From assembly GCA_018650465.1 (NCBI GenBank), contig JABIFY010000002.1, positions 1-64,000 on the forward strand: a stretch of 64,000 bases of DNA, given 5' to 3'. The translations under genes and the position numbers were made by a program. Below are positions 25,950 through 35,019 of this stretch, piece after piece. A model generated the notes under the pieces. That model worked only from the letters and a program-made list of their open reading frames with translations, did not search any database and was not told the origin of the DNA. Every line of letters begins with the position of its first letter. Positions within the stretch are counted from its first letter, which is position 1. The DNA is from Alphaproteobacteria bacterium. GTDB lineage: Bacteria > Pseudomonadota > Alphaproteobacteria > UBA2966.

Positions 25950-27047
25950 ATGGGATTTACCTGCGGAATTGTCGGACTGCCCAATGTGGGCAAGTCGACC
26001 CTGTTTAACGCCCTGACAGAAACCATGTCGGCGGAAGCGGCCAACTACCCCTTTTGCACAATCGAGCCCAATGTAGGTCGCGTGGCCGTGCCGGACGAGC
26101 GTATCGAAAAGCTGGCCGCCCTGGCCGGGTCCGCAACCTTGTTGCCGACGCAACTTGAATTTGCCGACATCGCGGGCCTCGTTCGCGGGGCCAGTAAAGG
26201 CGAAGGTCTGGGCAATCAGTTCCTCGCCAAAATCCGCGAAGTCGATGCCATTGTGCATGTGTTGCGCTGCTTTGAAGACGACAACATTACCCACGTTGAC
26301 GGCAAAATCGATCCCGTCGCCGATGCTGAAACAGTCAACACAGAACTGTTGTTGGCTGATCTGGAAAGCGTTGAAAAACGTGCGGATGCCGCTGCCAAAC
26401 GGGCCCCGTCCGGCGACAAGGAAGCCAAAGCCTTACACAATGTTTTACAAAAGGTCCTGGTGGTTTTGCAGGATGGCCAGGCCGCCCGCACGGTCGATAT
26501 TGACAAGGAAGAACAAAAGATTTTTGATGGTCTGCAATTGCTGACGGCCAAGCCTGTTCTTTATGTCTGCAACGTCGAAGAAGACGCTGCCGGTGAGGGC
26601 AACAGCCAGTCTGCGCGAGTGGCCGAAATGGCCACTGCAGAAGAAGCCTCCAGCGTTGTGATCTCAGCGGCCATCGAAGCCGAGGTCTCGCAACTGGATG
26701 CCGAAGAGCGCACCGAGTTTCTGGAAACCCTGGGTCTTTCGGAAACGGGCCTGGCCCGCATCATTCGTGCGGGATACGAACTTCTTGATTTGATTACCTT
26801 TTTCACCGTGGGGCCGAAAGAAGCACGGGCCTGGACCGTGCGTCGCGGCGCCAAGGCGCCCCAGAGTGCCGGTGTCATTCACACCGATTTTGAGCGCGGT
26901 TTCATTCGCGCCGAAACCATCGCCTATGATGATTTCATCAATGGCGGCGGCGAACTGGGAGCCAAGGACAACGGCAAAATGCGCGCCGAAGGCAAGGAAT
27001 ATGTCACCTGTGATGGCGACGTTTACCACTTCCGGTTTAATGTTTAG
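25950..27047 (+). CDS. ychF: Redox-regulated ATPase YchF (OLA1 family)
   Basis: 365-aa Obg-family P-loop protein that prefers ATP and binds ribosomes. The G1 motif is GIVGLPNVGKSTLFNAL; other motifs are ADIAGLVRGASKGEGLGNQF and the specificity-altered NVEED, and the C-terminal TGS domain has ITFFTVGPKEARAWTVRRG and AGVIHTDFERGFIRAE. It lies 69 bp after pth. A very long inverted repeat follows. Confidence 0.97.
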   Translation: MGFTCGIVGLPNVGKSTLFNALTETMSAEAANYPFCTIEPNVGRVAVPDERIEKLAALAGSATLLPTQLEFADIAGLVRGASKGEGLGNQFLAKIREVDAIVHVLRCFEDDNITHVDGKIDPVADAETVNTELLLADLESVEKRADAAAKRAPSGDKEAKALHNVLQKVLVVLQDGQAARTVDIDKEEQKIFDGLQLLTAKPVLYVCNVEEDAAGEGNSQSARVAEMATAEEASSVVISAAIEAEVSQLDAEERTEFLETLGLSETGLARIIRAGYELLDLITFFTVGPKEARAWTVRRGAKAPQSAGVIHTDFERGFIRAETIAYDDFINGGGELGAKDNGKMRAEGKEYVTCDGDVYHFRFNV

Positions 27048-27071
27048 ACATATAGAAATTTGACTTCCGGA

Positions 27072-27139
27072 CCGCCCGCACCCCCTCCCGACCACCCAAT
27101 GCAATTATCCTGTGGGTGGTCGGGAGGTGGAGCGGGCGG
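27072..27139. repeat. 27-bp inverted repeat (large hairpin) after ychF
   Basis: Arms 27072-27098 and 27113-27139 pair at 25 of 27 positions around a 14-base loop. The arms are GC-rich, with CCGCCCGCACC at the outer left and GGAGCGGGCGG at the outer right. There is no T run, so it is not a standard intrinsic terminator; it could protect or separate transcripts of ychF and the MaoC gene. Confidence 0.85.
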
Positions 27140-27171
27140 CTTGGCCATCAAACATAAAAAGGCCTTCCACA

Positions 27172-27615
27172 ATGTATCTTGAAGAATACACCGTCGGCAT
27201 GGAACGCGAATTTGGCAGCAAAACTGTCAGCCGCGAAGAAGTCATTCGCTTTGCAAAGGAATTTGATCCGCAACCTTTTCACATCGACGAAGCAGCCGCA
27301 AAGGACACCATGTTCGGTGGTTTGATCGCCAGTGGCTGGCACACATGCGCCATGCTGATGCGCATGTTGTGTGATGAATTCCTGATCGATGATGAAGGTA
27401 GCCTGGGCTCAGGCGGCGTCGATGAAATTCGCTGGAAAATGCCGGTGCGGCCAGGTGATACACTGCGGGTTCGTTCTTGTGTGACAGAGGTCCGCGGCAG
27501 TGAAAGCAAACCGGACCGCGGTATTGTGCGCTCCGACTATTCTGTGATTAACCAGGACGACCAGGTTGTCATGACAACAAAAAGCATGGGCTTCTTCCTC
27601 AAGCGTCCTGTCTGA
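27172..27615 (+). CDS. MaoC-family dehydratase
   Basis: 147-aa hot-dog fold hydratase. It has the (R)-specific hydratase pattern DPQPFHIDEAAAKDTMFGGL followed by IASGWHTCAMLMR, including Asp and His of the active site. It would hydrate an enoyl-CoA or similar thioester, but the substrate is unknown. ATG 27172 was chosen since the frame upstream falls in the inverted repeat. Confidence 0.9.
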   Translation: MYLEEYTVGMEREFGSKTVSREEVIRFAKEFDPQPFHIDEAAAKDTMFGGLIASGWHTCAMLMRMLCDEFLIDDEGSLGSGGVDEIRWKMPVRPGDTLRVRSCVTEVRGSESKPDRGIVRSDYSVINQDDQVVMTTKSMGFFLKRPV

Positions 27616-27718
27616 TCACACTTAATCTAACGAAACAAGGCCTTACCTTGCTTGTTGTGACATCAATCAATAATCTTGAGGCCATAATTCAACATCTGAC
27701 TCCCAGGGGGGATTTCAC

Positions 27719-28396
27719 ATGAGCACCTCAACCATTTCTTTGACCGCGGCCGATGGCCACGAATTTGCCGCTTACGAATCCATTCCCACAGGTGAGATCA
27801 AAGGACGCCTGGTTGTCGTCCAGGAAATCTTTGGCGTTAACGAACATATCCGCGACGTCTGTGACCAGTTTGCCACGCGTGGCTTTCACGCCGTGGCCCC
27901 TGCCATGTTTGACCGCATCGAGCGTAACTTCGAAAAAGGCTATGACCAGGAGGGCATGGAGGCTGGCATCGCCATCATGAACGCCATCGAATGGGACGAC
28001 GCCCTGGCCGATATTCAGGCGACCGTGGACCATCTGAAAGACGCAGGCCCTGTTGGCGTTGTCGGATATTGCTGGGGCGGTAGCATCGCCTGGCTGGCCG
28101 CCTGCCGCGTCAACAATGTGGCCGCCGCCGTTGGCTATTATGGTGGCAAGATTATTCAGTTCATCGAAGAGGCACCCAAATGCCCGACCATGTTGCATTT
28201 TGGCGAAAAGGACACAGGCATCCCGTTAACAGATGTCTTGCAGATCGCTGGCAAGCACGCCGCTGTCGAAGTTTTCACCTATCCCGACGCCCAACATGGT
28301 TTCAGCTGTGACGCCCGCGCTTCCTTTGACAAGTTTTCCTCAGACAAGGCTCTGACCCGCACTTTGCCATTATTCACGGAACATCTGGCAGGTTAA
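27719..28396 (+). CDS. Dienelactone hydrolase family protein
   Basis: 225-aa alpha/beta hydrolase. The nucleophile is Cys in GVVGYCWGGSIAW (about residue 117), the acid is likely Asp in the FGEKDTGIP region, and His is in YPDAQHGFSCDAR. Members hydrolyse dienelactones or other esters; a specific substrate cannot be assigned. A strong AGGGGGG ribosome-binding site lies 8 bases before ATG. The stop codon is part of a palindrome shared with the convergent VOC gene. Confidence 0.92.
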   Translation: MSTSTISLTAADGHEFAAYESIPTGEIKGRLVVVQEIFGVNEHIRDVCDQFATRGFHAVAPAMFDRIERNFEKGYDQEGMEAGIAIMNAIEWDDALADIQATVDHLKDAGPVGVVGYCWGGSIAWLAACRVNNVAAAVGYYGGKIIQFIEEAPKCPTMLHFGEKDTGIPLTDVLQIAGKHAAVEVFTYPDAQHGFSCDARASFDKFSSDKALTRTLPLFTEHLAG

Positions 28397-28417
28397 ATGG
28401 TGGCTGGCACCATTTAA
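28393..28417. terminator. Palindrome containing both convergent stop codons
   Basis: TTAAATGGTG-GCTGG-CACCATTTAA is a perfect 10-bp inverted repeat. The stops of the dienelactone hydrolase (plus) and the VOC gene (minus) are both within its arms. It probably works as a shared 3' hairpin, although no long T run follows. Confidence 0.65.
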
Positions 28418-29283
28418 AGACCGGCGGGTGGGCGGGCGAATTCAATAACGACGCCGTTGGCATATTCCGGCGCGACACGCACCGTGCCGTTGTCTGAATG
28501 CGCATAAGGAATGCCAGCCGTGGTCAGGAAATCTGCAGCCGTATCCGGTGTGTCGACGTTCAGGGAAACACCCACGATATACGGTGCTTCAATCGTCTCA
28601 TCAAGGCTGACATCAGGATAGATCAATTTTGCATCATCGCGGGTGACAAAGATCAAACTGGCGGAACCGGTAAAGGCGGCGAGAGAATCATCTGTCGGTG
28701 AACAGCTGCCTGCACCAAACAGTTTCTCATAAGGCGTTAACAAGGGTTCCGGGTTGTCGACAATCACGGTGATCGAGGTAATGCCGCGCGCGCCATTGGC
28801 ATGCAGTTGCCATTCCGGGCGCCAGACCACAGCCGGGTCCAGGTGCTGGCAGACGAACATATTCATATCGGGTGTTGAGGCTTGCGGCAGTTTCACCAAA
28901 CGGAAACGGGCATTGACGAGGTCACCTCCGCCCGGCATTTCCACGTCCCGCGACAGGTCGCTGATATCGTCGGGGGCAAGGCCAGCTTCGGTCAAGGATG
29001 TTTGGGCGGCACGGGCATCATCACTGGACAGGGCGACGCCAAACAAACCTTCCTTCTTCTTCAGGGCGGCTTCCAAACTGACGCTGGGTTGGGAGGTATC
29101 CACCAGGCCGATCAGTTCGAGATAGTCATCTTCAAACATGATGCAATAATTGGCCGTGCCCCAGCCTTTATGGCGGCCAAAGGGCGTCAGCGTGAAACCA
29201 AGGCGCGCCCAGATATCGCGCGCCGCGTCCAGATCACGTACCCCGACAAGGCCATGATCGATTCCTGTAATTGAATTTGCCAT
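28414..29283 (-). CDS. VOC/glyoxalase-like protein
   Basis: 289-aa member of the glyoxalase-3-like VOC group: the start GIDHGLVGVRDLDAARDIWA then LGFTLTPFG and YCIMFEDDYLELIGLVD, with a second repeat of the fold in the C-terminal half (FLTTAGIPYAHSD). It is the last gene after the mtnP-apt-mtnA-aldolase/SDR series, 110 bp downstream. It might handle an aldehyde or other small product of that pathway, but this is only context. Confidence 0.75.
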   Translation of the reverse strand: MANSITGIDHGLVGVRDLDAARDIWARLGFTLTPFGRHKGWGTANYCIMFEDDYLELIGLVDTSQPSVSLEAALKKKEGLFGVALSSDDARAAQTSLTEAGLAPDDISDLSRDVEMPGGGDLVNARFRLVKLPQASTPDMNMFVCQHLDPAVVWRPEWQLHANGARGITSITVIVDNPEPLLTPYEKLFGAGSCSPTDDSLAAFTGSASLIFVTRDDAKLIYPDVSLDETIEAPYIVGVSLNVDTPDTAADFLTTAGIPYAHSDNGTVRVAPEYANGVVIEFARPPAGL

Positions 29284-29393
29284 AACGTATTTTCGCCTTC
29301 TAGCGTGAACCTGTAAAGCCCGTCACCTGTGACCGATCATCGCAGGGAATTCTGGATAGGCGAAGCGGGCTGGCTATGCGATTAAATGGAGCT

Positions 29394-31451
29394 TTACCTC
29401 AAACTAGCGGCGATATTTCCACCATCCACCGTTAGGACGGCCGCCGTGGTTTTACGACCAAGGGCCAAATCCAGAAAGGCTTTTGCCACGTCATCAACAG
29501 TGACTTCACGCTTGAGTAAATTTCCATCACCAAGATACTCTTTCACCGTCAGGCCGCGTGCCTTGGCCCGGTCTTCCAACATGCCACCGGCAAAAATACC
29601 TGTATTCACCCGGTCGGCATTAACAGCATTCGAGGTGATTCCATCAACACCATATTCCAGGGCGTACTGTTTCATCAGGAACAGGGTCGCCGCCTTGGGC
29701 AAACCATAAGGGCCAAAATCTTGGCCGGGATTAACCGCCTGTTTGGAGGTATTAAACAACAGGGCTCCGCCCGTGCCCTGGGCCTGCATCACCCGCACCG
29801 CATTTTGCGCAATCGTTTGATGGGCAAAGAAATTAAGCTCGAAACTCTGACGCAGGACTTTGTCTGAAACCTCACCAATGCGGCCCTGCCAGGCCGCCCC
29901 GGCATTGGAGACAACGATATCAACACCGCCATAAGTTTTGCAGATATGATCAAAAGCCCGGCGCACAGCCCGCGCGTCCGTCACGTCACAGGCGATGCCC
30001 ATAGCCGCACCAGCAATATCATCAGCCACACGCGCGACCGCTTTGGCATCCCGGTCCAGTACGACAACCGCAGCACCCTGGGCGGCAAACATGCGGGCTG
30101 TAGCTTCGCCGATGCCCCCGGCCCCGCCGGTCACGATGGCCACCCGTCGAGCCAGGGGGGCTTCAGCCCCTTTCGAAAGCTTGGCCTGTTCCAGTGACCA
30201 ATATTCAATATCAAACATGTCCGTTTCCGGGATGGGCCGGAAGGTGCCGATGGCCTCGGCATCAGTGATTACATTCACCGTATTTTCCGCAATATCCGCA
30301 GCAACCGCTGCATCTGAGGCAGACTTACCCACACCAAACAGCCCCAGCCCCGGCACCAGAATGACACGCGGCGTGGTATCCAGTTCAACCTTGACCGCAT
30401 CTCGTTTGCCATTGTGGCGGGCAAAATATTTGTGGCTGGTTGCGGCGAATTTATCGCAAGCCTTTTTGGTGGATTTGATGAAATCTGGAACATCGCCCGC
30501 GTCGGGAGCGGCCACCAGCAAGGGCCAGTTTTTGGTGCGGATATTGTGATCAGGCGTGACAACTCCGATCTGGCTGTAACGGGCCGCCTCCTTGCCATTC
30601 ACATAGGTACGGATGGCCTTGTTGGTACGGAAATCCAGCACCATGCGTTTGGGTTCTGAGGCGCCATCATTATCCGCGATCAAGCCACGCAGGATCGGGG
30701 CAACATCAGCAACGGATGCAATCTTTTTGGGCAGAGCCGCGGATACAAATACCTTTTTGCGGCCCGTTTTCAGACGATCCTCCGCCACGGTCACCAGGCT
30801 GATCATACGTTCATAGGCTTCACGGGCTGTTTCACCAAAGCTGAAGATCCCGTGCTTCAGCAAGATCAAGCCTTCAACGTCTCGATTGGCCTCGTAGACT
30901 TCGGCAGCCTTGATGGCAAGGTCGAAGCCCGGCATGACATAGGGCACCAGGGCCGCGCGATCACCGTAAATATCTGCAGCGATTTTGTCGCCGTCCGGCT
31001 GATCCGTAACCGCCAGCACCGCCGTTGAGTGGGTATGGTCGATGAACTTATGCGGCAGAAAGGTATGCAGCAGAGTTTCCACCGACGGATTGGGCGAAGT
31101 CGAATCCAGCAAGGCACCGCGCTGGGCGTCGACCATATCTTCATCTGACAAGGCTTTGAGAGGGCGCAGGGCCTGTAGTGCATCAATACGTAAGGCTGGC
31201 AGGCCACGTGGTTCAATAGCCCCCATATCCCAGCCACTGCCTTTGACGCAGAGAACATCGATGGTCTTGCCGCTGACGTCTTTCATGCGAGTTTTGACAG
31301 ATGTATTGCCGCCGCCATGCAAGACCAAACGGGGATCACCGCCTAGCAGTCGCGTTGTGTAAACCCGTAGTGCGAGGTCTTTGTTCACACCCTGGCGGGC
31401 GTAAGCTCCCACCATTTTTTTGGCTTCGGCCTCACGCCAGAGAGATTTCAT
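29394..31451 (-). CDS. Bifunctional class II aldolase / short-chain dehydrogenase
   Basis: 685-aa fusion. The N-terminal ~400 residues form a class II aldolase/adducin domain: LVLHGGGNTSVKT (phosphate loop), SVETLLH with a candidate acid, the zinc ligands in FIDHTHSTAVLAV, and LLKHGIFSFG. The C-terminal ~250 residues form an SDR with VTGGAGGIGEATARMF, SNAGAAWQG, the serine in LLFNTSKQ and YGLPK (catalytic Tyr/Lys). By default such fusions are called rhamnulose-phosphate aldolase/dehydrogenases. Directly downstream of mtnA, the better guess is 5-methylthioribulose-1-phosphate cleavage to DHAP and 2-methylthioacetaldehyde, with the SDR reducing or oxidising the aldehyde. Confidence 0.85.
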   Translation of the reverse strand: MKSLWREAEAKKMVGAYARQGVNKDLALRVYTTRLLGGDPRLVLHGGGNTSVKTRMKDVSGKTIDVLCVKGSGWDMGAIEPRGLPALRIDALQALRPLKALSDEDMVDAQRGALLDSTSPNPSVETLLHTFLPHKFIDHTHSTAVLAVTDQPDGDKIAADIYGDRAALVPYVMPGFDLAIKAAEVYEANRDVEGLILLKHGIFSFGETAREAYERMISLVTVAEDRLKTGRKKVFVSAALPKKIASVADVAPILRGLIADNDGASEPKRMVLDFRTNKAIRTYVNGKEAARYSQIGVVTPDHNIRTKNWPLLVAAPDAGDVPDFIKSTKKACDKFAATSHKYFARHNGKRDAVKVELDTTPRVILVPGLGLFGVGKSASDAAVAADIAENTVNVITDAEAIGTFRPIPETDMFDIEYWSLEQAKLSKGAEAPLARRVAIVTGGAGGIGEATARMFAAQGAAVVVLDRDAKAVARVADDIAGAAMGIACDVTDARAVRRAFDHICKTYGGVDIVVSNAGAAWQGRIGEVSDKVLRQSFELNFFAHQTIAQNAVRVMQAQGTGGALLFNTSKQAVNPGQDFGPYGLPKAATLFLMKQYALEYGVDGITSNAVNADRVNTGIFAGGMLEDRAKARGLTVKEYLGDGNLLKREVTVDDVAKAFLDLALGRKTTAAVLTVDGGNIAASLR

Positions 31452-31547
31452 AGTTGGGGTTCCTCAAGTAATGTTTGAATGCTCAAGCTCAATCGAAACG
31501 CCCTATGGATACTGGCCTTCGCAGTATGACGAAACGAAAAGTATCCT

Positions 31548-32642
31548 TTATCTGCGTTCTGGATAAAGGCCCAACAGACCTTCCGTCGATGCCTCGGCCA
31601 CACCGCGTTCAGTAATCAGGCCTGTGACCAGGCGCGCTGGTGTCACATCAAAGGCATAATTAGCCGCCGGGGTTCCTTCGGCCACGATTGAAACAGTTTC
31701 CATGTTGCCAGTCGCCGTGCGTCCCCGCATTTCCGTAACCTCGGTCGCATCGCGCTGTTCGATGGGGATGTCCCGCACGCCATCCTTGATGGTCCAGTCG
31801 ATGGTGGAATAAGGCAAACCCACATAAAAGGGAATGCCATTGTCGTGCGCCGCCAGGGCTTTCAGATAGGTGCCGATCTTGTTGCAGACATCGCCATTGC
31901 CTGCTGTGCGGTCGGTGCCGGTAATGCAAAGGTCAACCATGCCATGTTGCATCAGATGCCCACCCACATTATCCACAATCAGGGTATGCGGCACACCATG
32001 CTGGCCCAGTTCCCAGGCAGAGAGCGATGCGCCCTGGTTACGTGGTCGGGTCTCGTCCACCCAGACATGCACCGGAATCCCGGCTTCATGAGCGACATAA
32101 ACCGGTGCCAGGGCCGTACCCCAATCAACGGTCGCCAGCCAGCCTGCATTACAGTGGGTCAGCACATTGACCGGCCCCTGTTTGCCCTTGGCTTCATAGA
32201 TACCGGCTATGATCTTCGCACCGTGCTTGCCGATACTGTGACAATTGTCTGCATCTTCGTCACAAATATCCGCCGCCAGTTTCAGGGCGGCACCGTGGCG
32301 CATCGACACCTCTAGCGGCATCAAAACTTTGCGCGCTTCATCCAGGGCCCATTTCAGATTGATGGCCGTTGGTCGTGTCGCCAGTAAAGTATCGTAGGCC
32401 GCATCAAATTCCGCATCACTGGCCCCCTGCGCCATGGCCAGCACCACACCATAGGCCGCTGTGGCCCCGATCAGGGGTGCACCACGCACCAACATGTCCG
32501 ATATGGCGACAGCGGCATCCTCAAGGGTCTTTAACTGAACAACCTTGAATTCGTGCGGCAGCAGGGTTTGATCGATAATCTCAATGACCGCGCCATCATC
32601 AATCGGCCAGATCGTGCGCCAGGATTTGCCATCAACTTTCAT
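31548..32642 (-). CDS. mtnA: S-methyl-5-thioribose-1-phosphate isomerase
   Basis: Converts methylthioribose-1-phosphate to methylthioribulose-1-phosphate in methionine salvage. The 364-aa eIF2B-related protein has the catalytic Cys in [15 protein letters not shown] and the catalytic Asp in [20 protein letters not shown], plus [18 protein letters not shown]. It sits between apt and the aldolase/SDR fusion, spaced 33 and 96 bp, within one minus-strand series. Confidence 0.96.
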   Translation of the reverse strand: MKVDGKSWRTIWPIDDGAVIEIIDQTLLPHEFKVVQLKTLEDAAVAISDMLVRGAPLIGATAAYGVVLAMAQGASDAEFDAAYDTLLATRPTAINLKWALDEARKVLMPLEVSMRHGAALKLAADICDEDADNCHSIGKHGAKIIAGIYEAKGKQGPVNVLTHCNAGWLATVDWGTALAPVYVAHEAGIPVHVWVDETRPRNQGASLSAWELGQHGVPHTLIVDNVGGHLMQHGMVDLCITGTDRTAGNGDVCNKIGTYLKALAAHDNGIPFYVGLPYSTIDWTIKDGVRDIPIEQRDATEVTEMRGRTATGNMETVSIVAEGTPAANYAFDVTPARLVTGLITERGVAEASTEGLLGLYPERR

Positions 32643-32675
32643 GTCTCAGTTCTCCGCCCGAATCGAAATAAAGGT

Positions 32676-33203
32676 TCAATCGCCCTCAAATTCACACAAA
32701 GTCAGGATCGGGATGTCGCGCTCAACAATTTTCGCCCGTCCACCCAGATCCGGCAGATCGACAATGAAAGAACATGCGACGACCTTGCCGCCTGCCTGCT
32801 GGATCAAATCGATAGAGGCACAGGCGGTCCCGCCCGTCGCAATCAAATCATCTATCAGCAAAACCTGCTCACCCGGTTTGATGGCGTCTGTGTGGATTTC
32901 GACCGTATCCGTGCCGTATTCGAGATCATATTCCTGACCGATGGTCTCCCACGGCAGCTTGCCTTTTTTACGCACTGGCACAAAGCCGACGCTCAACTGA
33001 TGAGCCACGGCACCACCAAGAATAAAGCCGCGGGCTTCGATGCCGGCAACCTTGTCGATCTTGACTCCGGCATGGGGCTGAACCAGTTCATCAATGGTTT
33101 TGCGGAACCCGACAGGGTCCAGCATCAGGGTCGTGATGTCACGAAACATCACACCTTCGACGGGGTAATTGGGAATCGTACGAATTTTGCTTTTAATTGG
33201 CAT
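32676..33203 (-). CDS. apt: Adenine phosphoribosyltransferase
   Basis: Recycles adenine to AMP using PRPP. 175 aa with [34 protein letters not shown] and the PRPP loop [14 protein letters not shown]. Placed right after mtnP, it would recover the adenine released from methylthioadenosine. Confidence 0.97.
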   Translation of the reverse strand: MPIKSKIRTIPNYPVEGVMFRDITTLMLDPVGFRKTIDELVQPHAGVKIDKVAGIEARGFILGGAVAHQLSVGFVPVRKKGKLPWETIGQEYDLEYGTDTVEIHTDAIKPGEQVLLIDDLIATGGTACASIDLIQQAGGKVVACSFIVDLPDLGGRAKIVERDIPILTLCEFEGD

Positions 33204-33235
33204 GGGAATAATCGCTTTTGTTTAGATGAAAAAAA

Positions 33236-34117
33236 TCAGAGCACACGCCCGGCGACGGCATCAAGGCGTTTGACGGCCTCAGGATCGCGGGCTTCGGGGG
33301 CGGTAATCATGGCAAATTCAAGGGCCCGATCACAGCCGTGTGGGCAAGTCTCCGGGCGGCCATTTGCCAGTACGGGGGCCACGTCCTTGACCAGCGAGCG
33401 GGCATTGTCCGCATTGCCTGTTAAAACCCGAATGATGTCAGCAACCTCAACATTGTCGTGGTCCGGGTGCCAACAATCGTAATCCGTTACCATGGCCACT
33501 GTGGCGTAACAAATCTCCGCTTCACGGGCGAGTTTGGCTTCCGGCATATTGGTCATGCCAATGACATCGCAGTTCCACGACCGATAGAGATTTGATTCAG
33601 CCAAAGAAGAGAACTGCGGTCCTTCCATGGCGAGGTACGTGCCCCCGCGCGAAACAGGAATATCCAGCGTTTTCGCCGCAGCCTCAAGATGATCACCAAG
33701 GCGAGCGCAAACCGGATGAGCCACCGAAACGTGGGCCACACAGCCTTCGGTAAAAAAGCTTTTTTCGCGGGCGAAGGTGCGGTCAATAAACTGGTCAATG
33801 ACAACAAAAGTGCCTGGGCTGAGTTCTTCCCGAAAACTGCCAACCGCACTGACAGACACAAGATCAGTGACCCCTGCCCGCTTCATGGCATCGATGTTGG
33901 CGCGATAATTAATGCTGCTGGGTGATTGTTTGTGACCCCGGCCATGGCGCGGCAGGAAAACCAGTTGCACGCCATCCAGTTCACCAAACAACAATTCGTC
34001 CGATGGTTTGCCAAAAGGGCCTTCGATTTTTTCCCAGTGCGTATTGGTCAGTCCATCAATGTCATAGACGCCGCTGCCGCCCAAAATGCCGATCACTGGT
34101 TTCGCTGTATCACTCAT
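33236..34117 (-). CDS. mtnP: S-methyl-5'-thioadenosine phosphorylase
   Basis: Phosphorolyses methylthioadenosine to adenine and methylthioribose-1-phosphate. 293 aa with IGILGGSGVYDIDGL, the phosphate/base sites FLPRHGRGH and SVSAVGSFRE, and GMTNMPEAKLAREAEICYA. First gene of the series mtnP-apt-mtnA-aldolase/SDR-VOC. It follows petC, from which a terminator separates it. Confidence 0.96.
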   Translation of the reverse strand: MSDTAKPVIGILGGSGVYDIDGLTNTHWEKIEGPFGKPSDELLFGELDGVQLVFLPRHGRGHKQSPSSINYRANIDAMKRAGVTDLVSVSAVGSFREELSPGTFVVIDQFIDRTFAREKSFFTEGCVAHVSVAHPVCARLGDHLEAAAKTLDIPVSRGGTYLAMEGPQFSSLAESNLYRSWNCDVIGMTNMPEAKLAREAEICYATVAMVTDYDCWHPDHDNVEVADIIRVLTGNADNARSLVKDVAPVLANGRPETCPHGCDRALEFAMITAPEARDPEAVKRLDAVAGRVL

Positions 34118-34189
34118 GCCTGATTCCGGTGTGTAATTTCAGTCACAAAAACCTAGCATTTGCTGCGCTTTAAAAAAACGTTCAAGGAC

Positions 34190-34219
34190 AAAAAAAGGGC
34201 CGCCGAAGCGACCCTTTTT
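34190..34219 (-). terminator. Intrinsic terminator of petABC
   Basis: Minus-strand GGGUCGC-UUCG-GCGGCCC then seven U; a 7-bp stem with one G-U pair and a cUUCGg loop, just after the petC stop. Same architecture as the ilvE terminator. Confidence 0.88.
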
Positions 34220-34236
34220 CCGATTTAATGTCCAAA

Positions 34237-35019
34237 TCAGTGCGCGTCGCGCCAGACCCGGCGTTTGACCAGCCAGAACAGGATTGTCAGGATGATCAAA
34301 AAGATCATCGTTTTCAGACCTGTGCGATGGCGGTCTTCCAGTTTGGGCTCGGCAGCCCACATCAGGAAAGCACCAACGTCTTTGGCCTGCTGATCGGCGG
34401 TGGCTGCGGTGCCATCGACATATTCAATGCCATCATCAGATAGCGGCGGTGCCATGGCAATTTGGGTGCCCGGGAACCAGGCATTGTATTCCATGCCTTC
34501 TGCAACTTCGTGACCCGCAGGCGCGTCCGAATAGCCTGTCAGCAATGTATAAACATAATCGGCACCGCCAACACGAGCCTTGGCAATCAAGGACAAGTCA
34601 GGTGGCAGAGCACCGTTGTTGCTGGCGCGGGCTGCCTTGTCATTGGCAAAAGGTGCTGGTAGAGCATCCGACAAACGGGCAGGGCGCATGAACATCTCAC
34701 CATCGTCATCGGGGCCGTCTTCAGCCTCATATTCTGCCGCGACTGCCTTGGCCTGGGCTTCTGAAAAACCAATATCCAAAAGATTGCCAAAACGTACATA
34801 TTTCAGACTGTGACAACCGGCACAAACTTCAGAGTAAACCTGATAGCCGCGCTGGACCTGGGCCCGATCATAGGTCCCCATGGGACCATTGAAGGACCAT
34901 TTTTGGGTCTTCAGGGCAGGACCCCCACCACCGGAAGCGGCGGCAACGGTGGCTGTTAATACCAGAGCCGCAGTGACAGCAAAGATACGTGAAGCATTTT
35001 TAATAATCTGAACAGACAT
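34237..35019 (-). CDS. petC: Cytochrome c1 of the bc1 complex
   Basis: Haem c subunit of ubiquinol-cytochrome c reductase that passes electrons from the Rieske centre to cytochrome c. 260 aa with an N-terminal signal segment, the haem motif VCAGCHSLKYVRF (CxxCH), and a C-terminal membrane anchor (MIFLIILTILFWLVKRR). Its start overlaps the petB stop by one base (TAATG). Confidence 0.97.
   Translation of the reverse strand: MSVQIIKNASRIFAVTAALVLTATVAAASGGGGPALKTQKWSFNGPMGTYDRAQVQRGYQVYSEVCAGCHSLKYVRFGNLLDIGFSEAQAKAVAAEYEAEDGPDDDGEMFMRPARLSDALPAPFANDKAARASNNGALPPDLSLIAKARVGGADYVYTLLTGYSDAPAGHEVAEGMEYNAWFPGTQIAMAPPLSDDGIEYVDGTAATADQQAKDVGAFLMWAAEPKLEDRHRTGLKTMIFLIILTILFWLVKRRVWRDAH

Noticed and set aside
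24489-26294. 601-codon open frame on the minus strand across rplY, pth and ychF
   Set aside because: Exactly antisense to three confidently identified genes; its translation has no family features. Long antisense frames here come from codon bias.
34190-34219. Hairpin considered as a regulatory RNA before mtnP
   Set aside because: Its orientation, U run and position after petC fit an intrinsic terminator.
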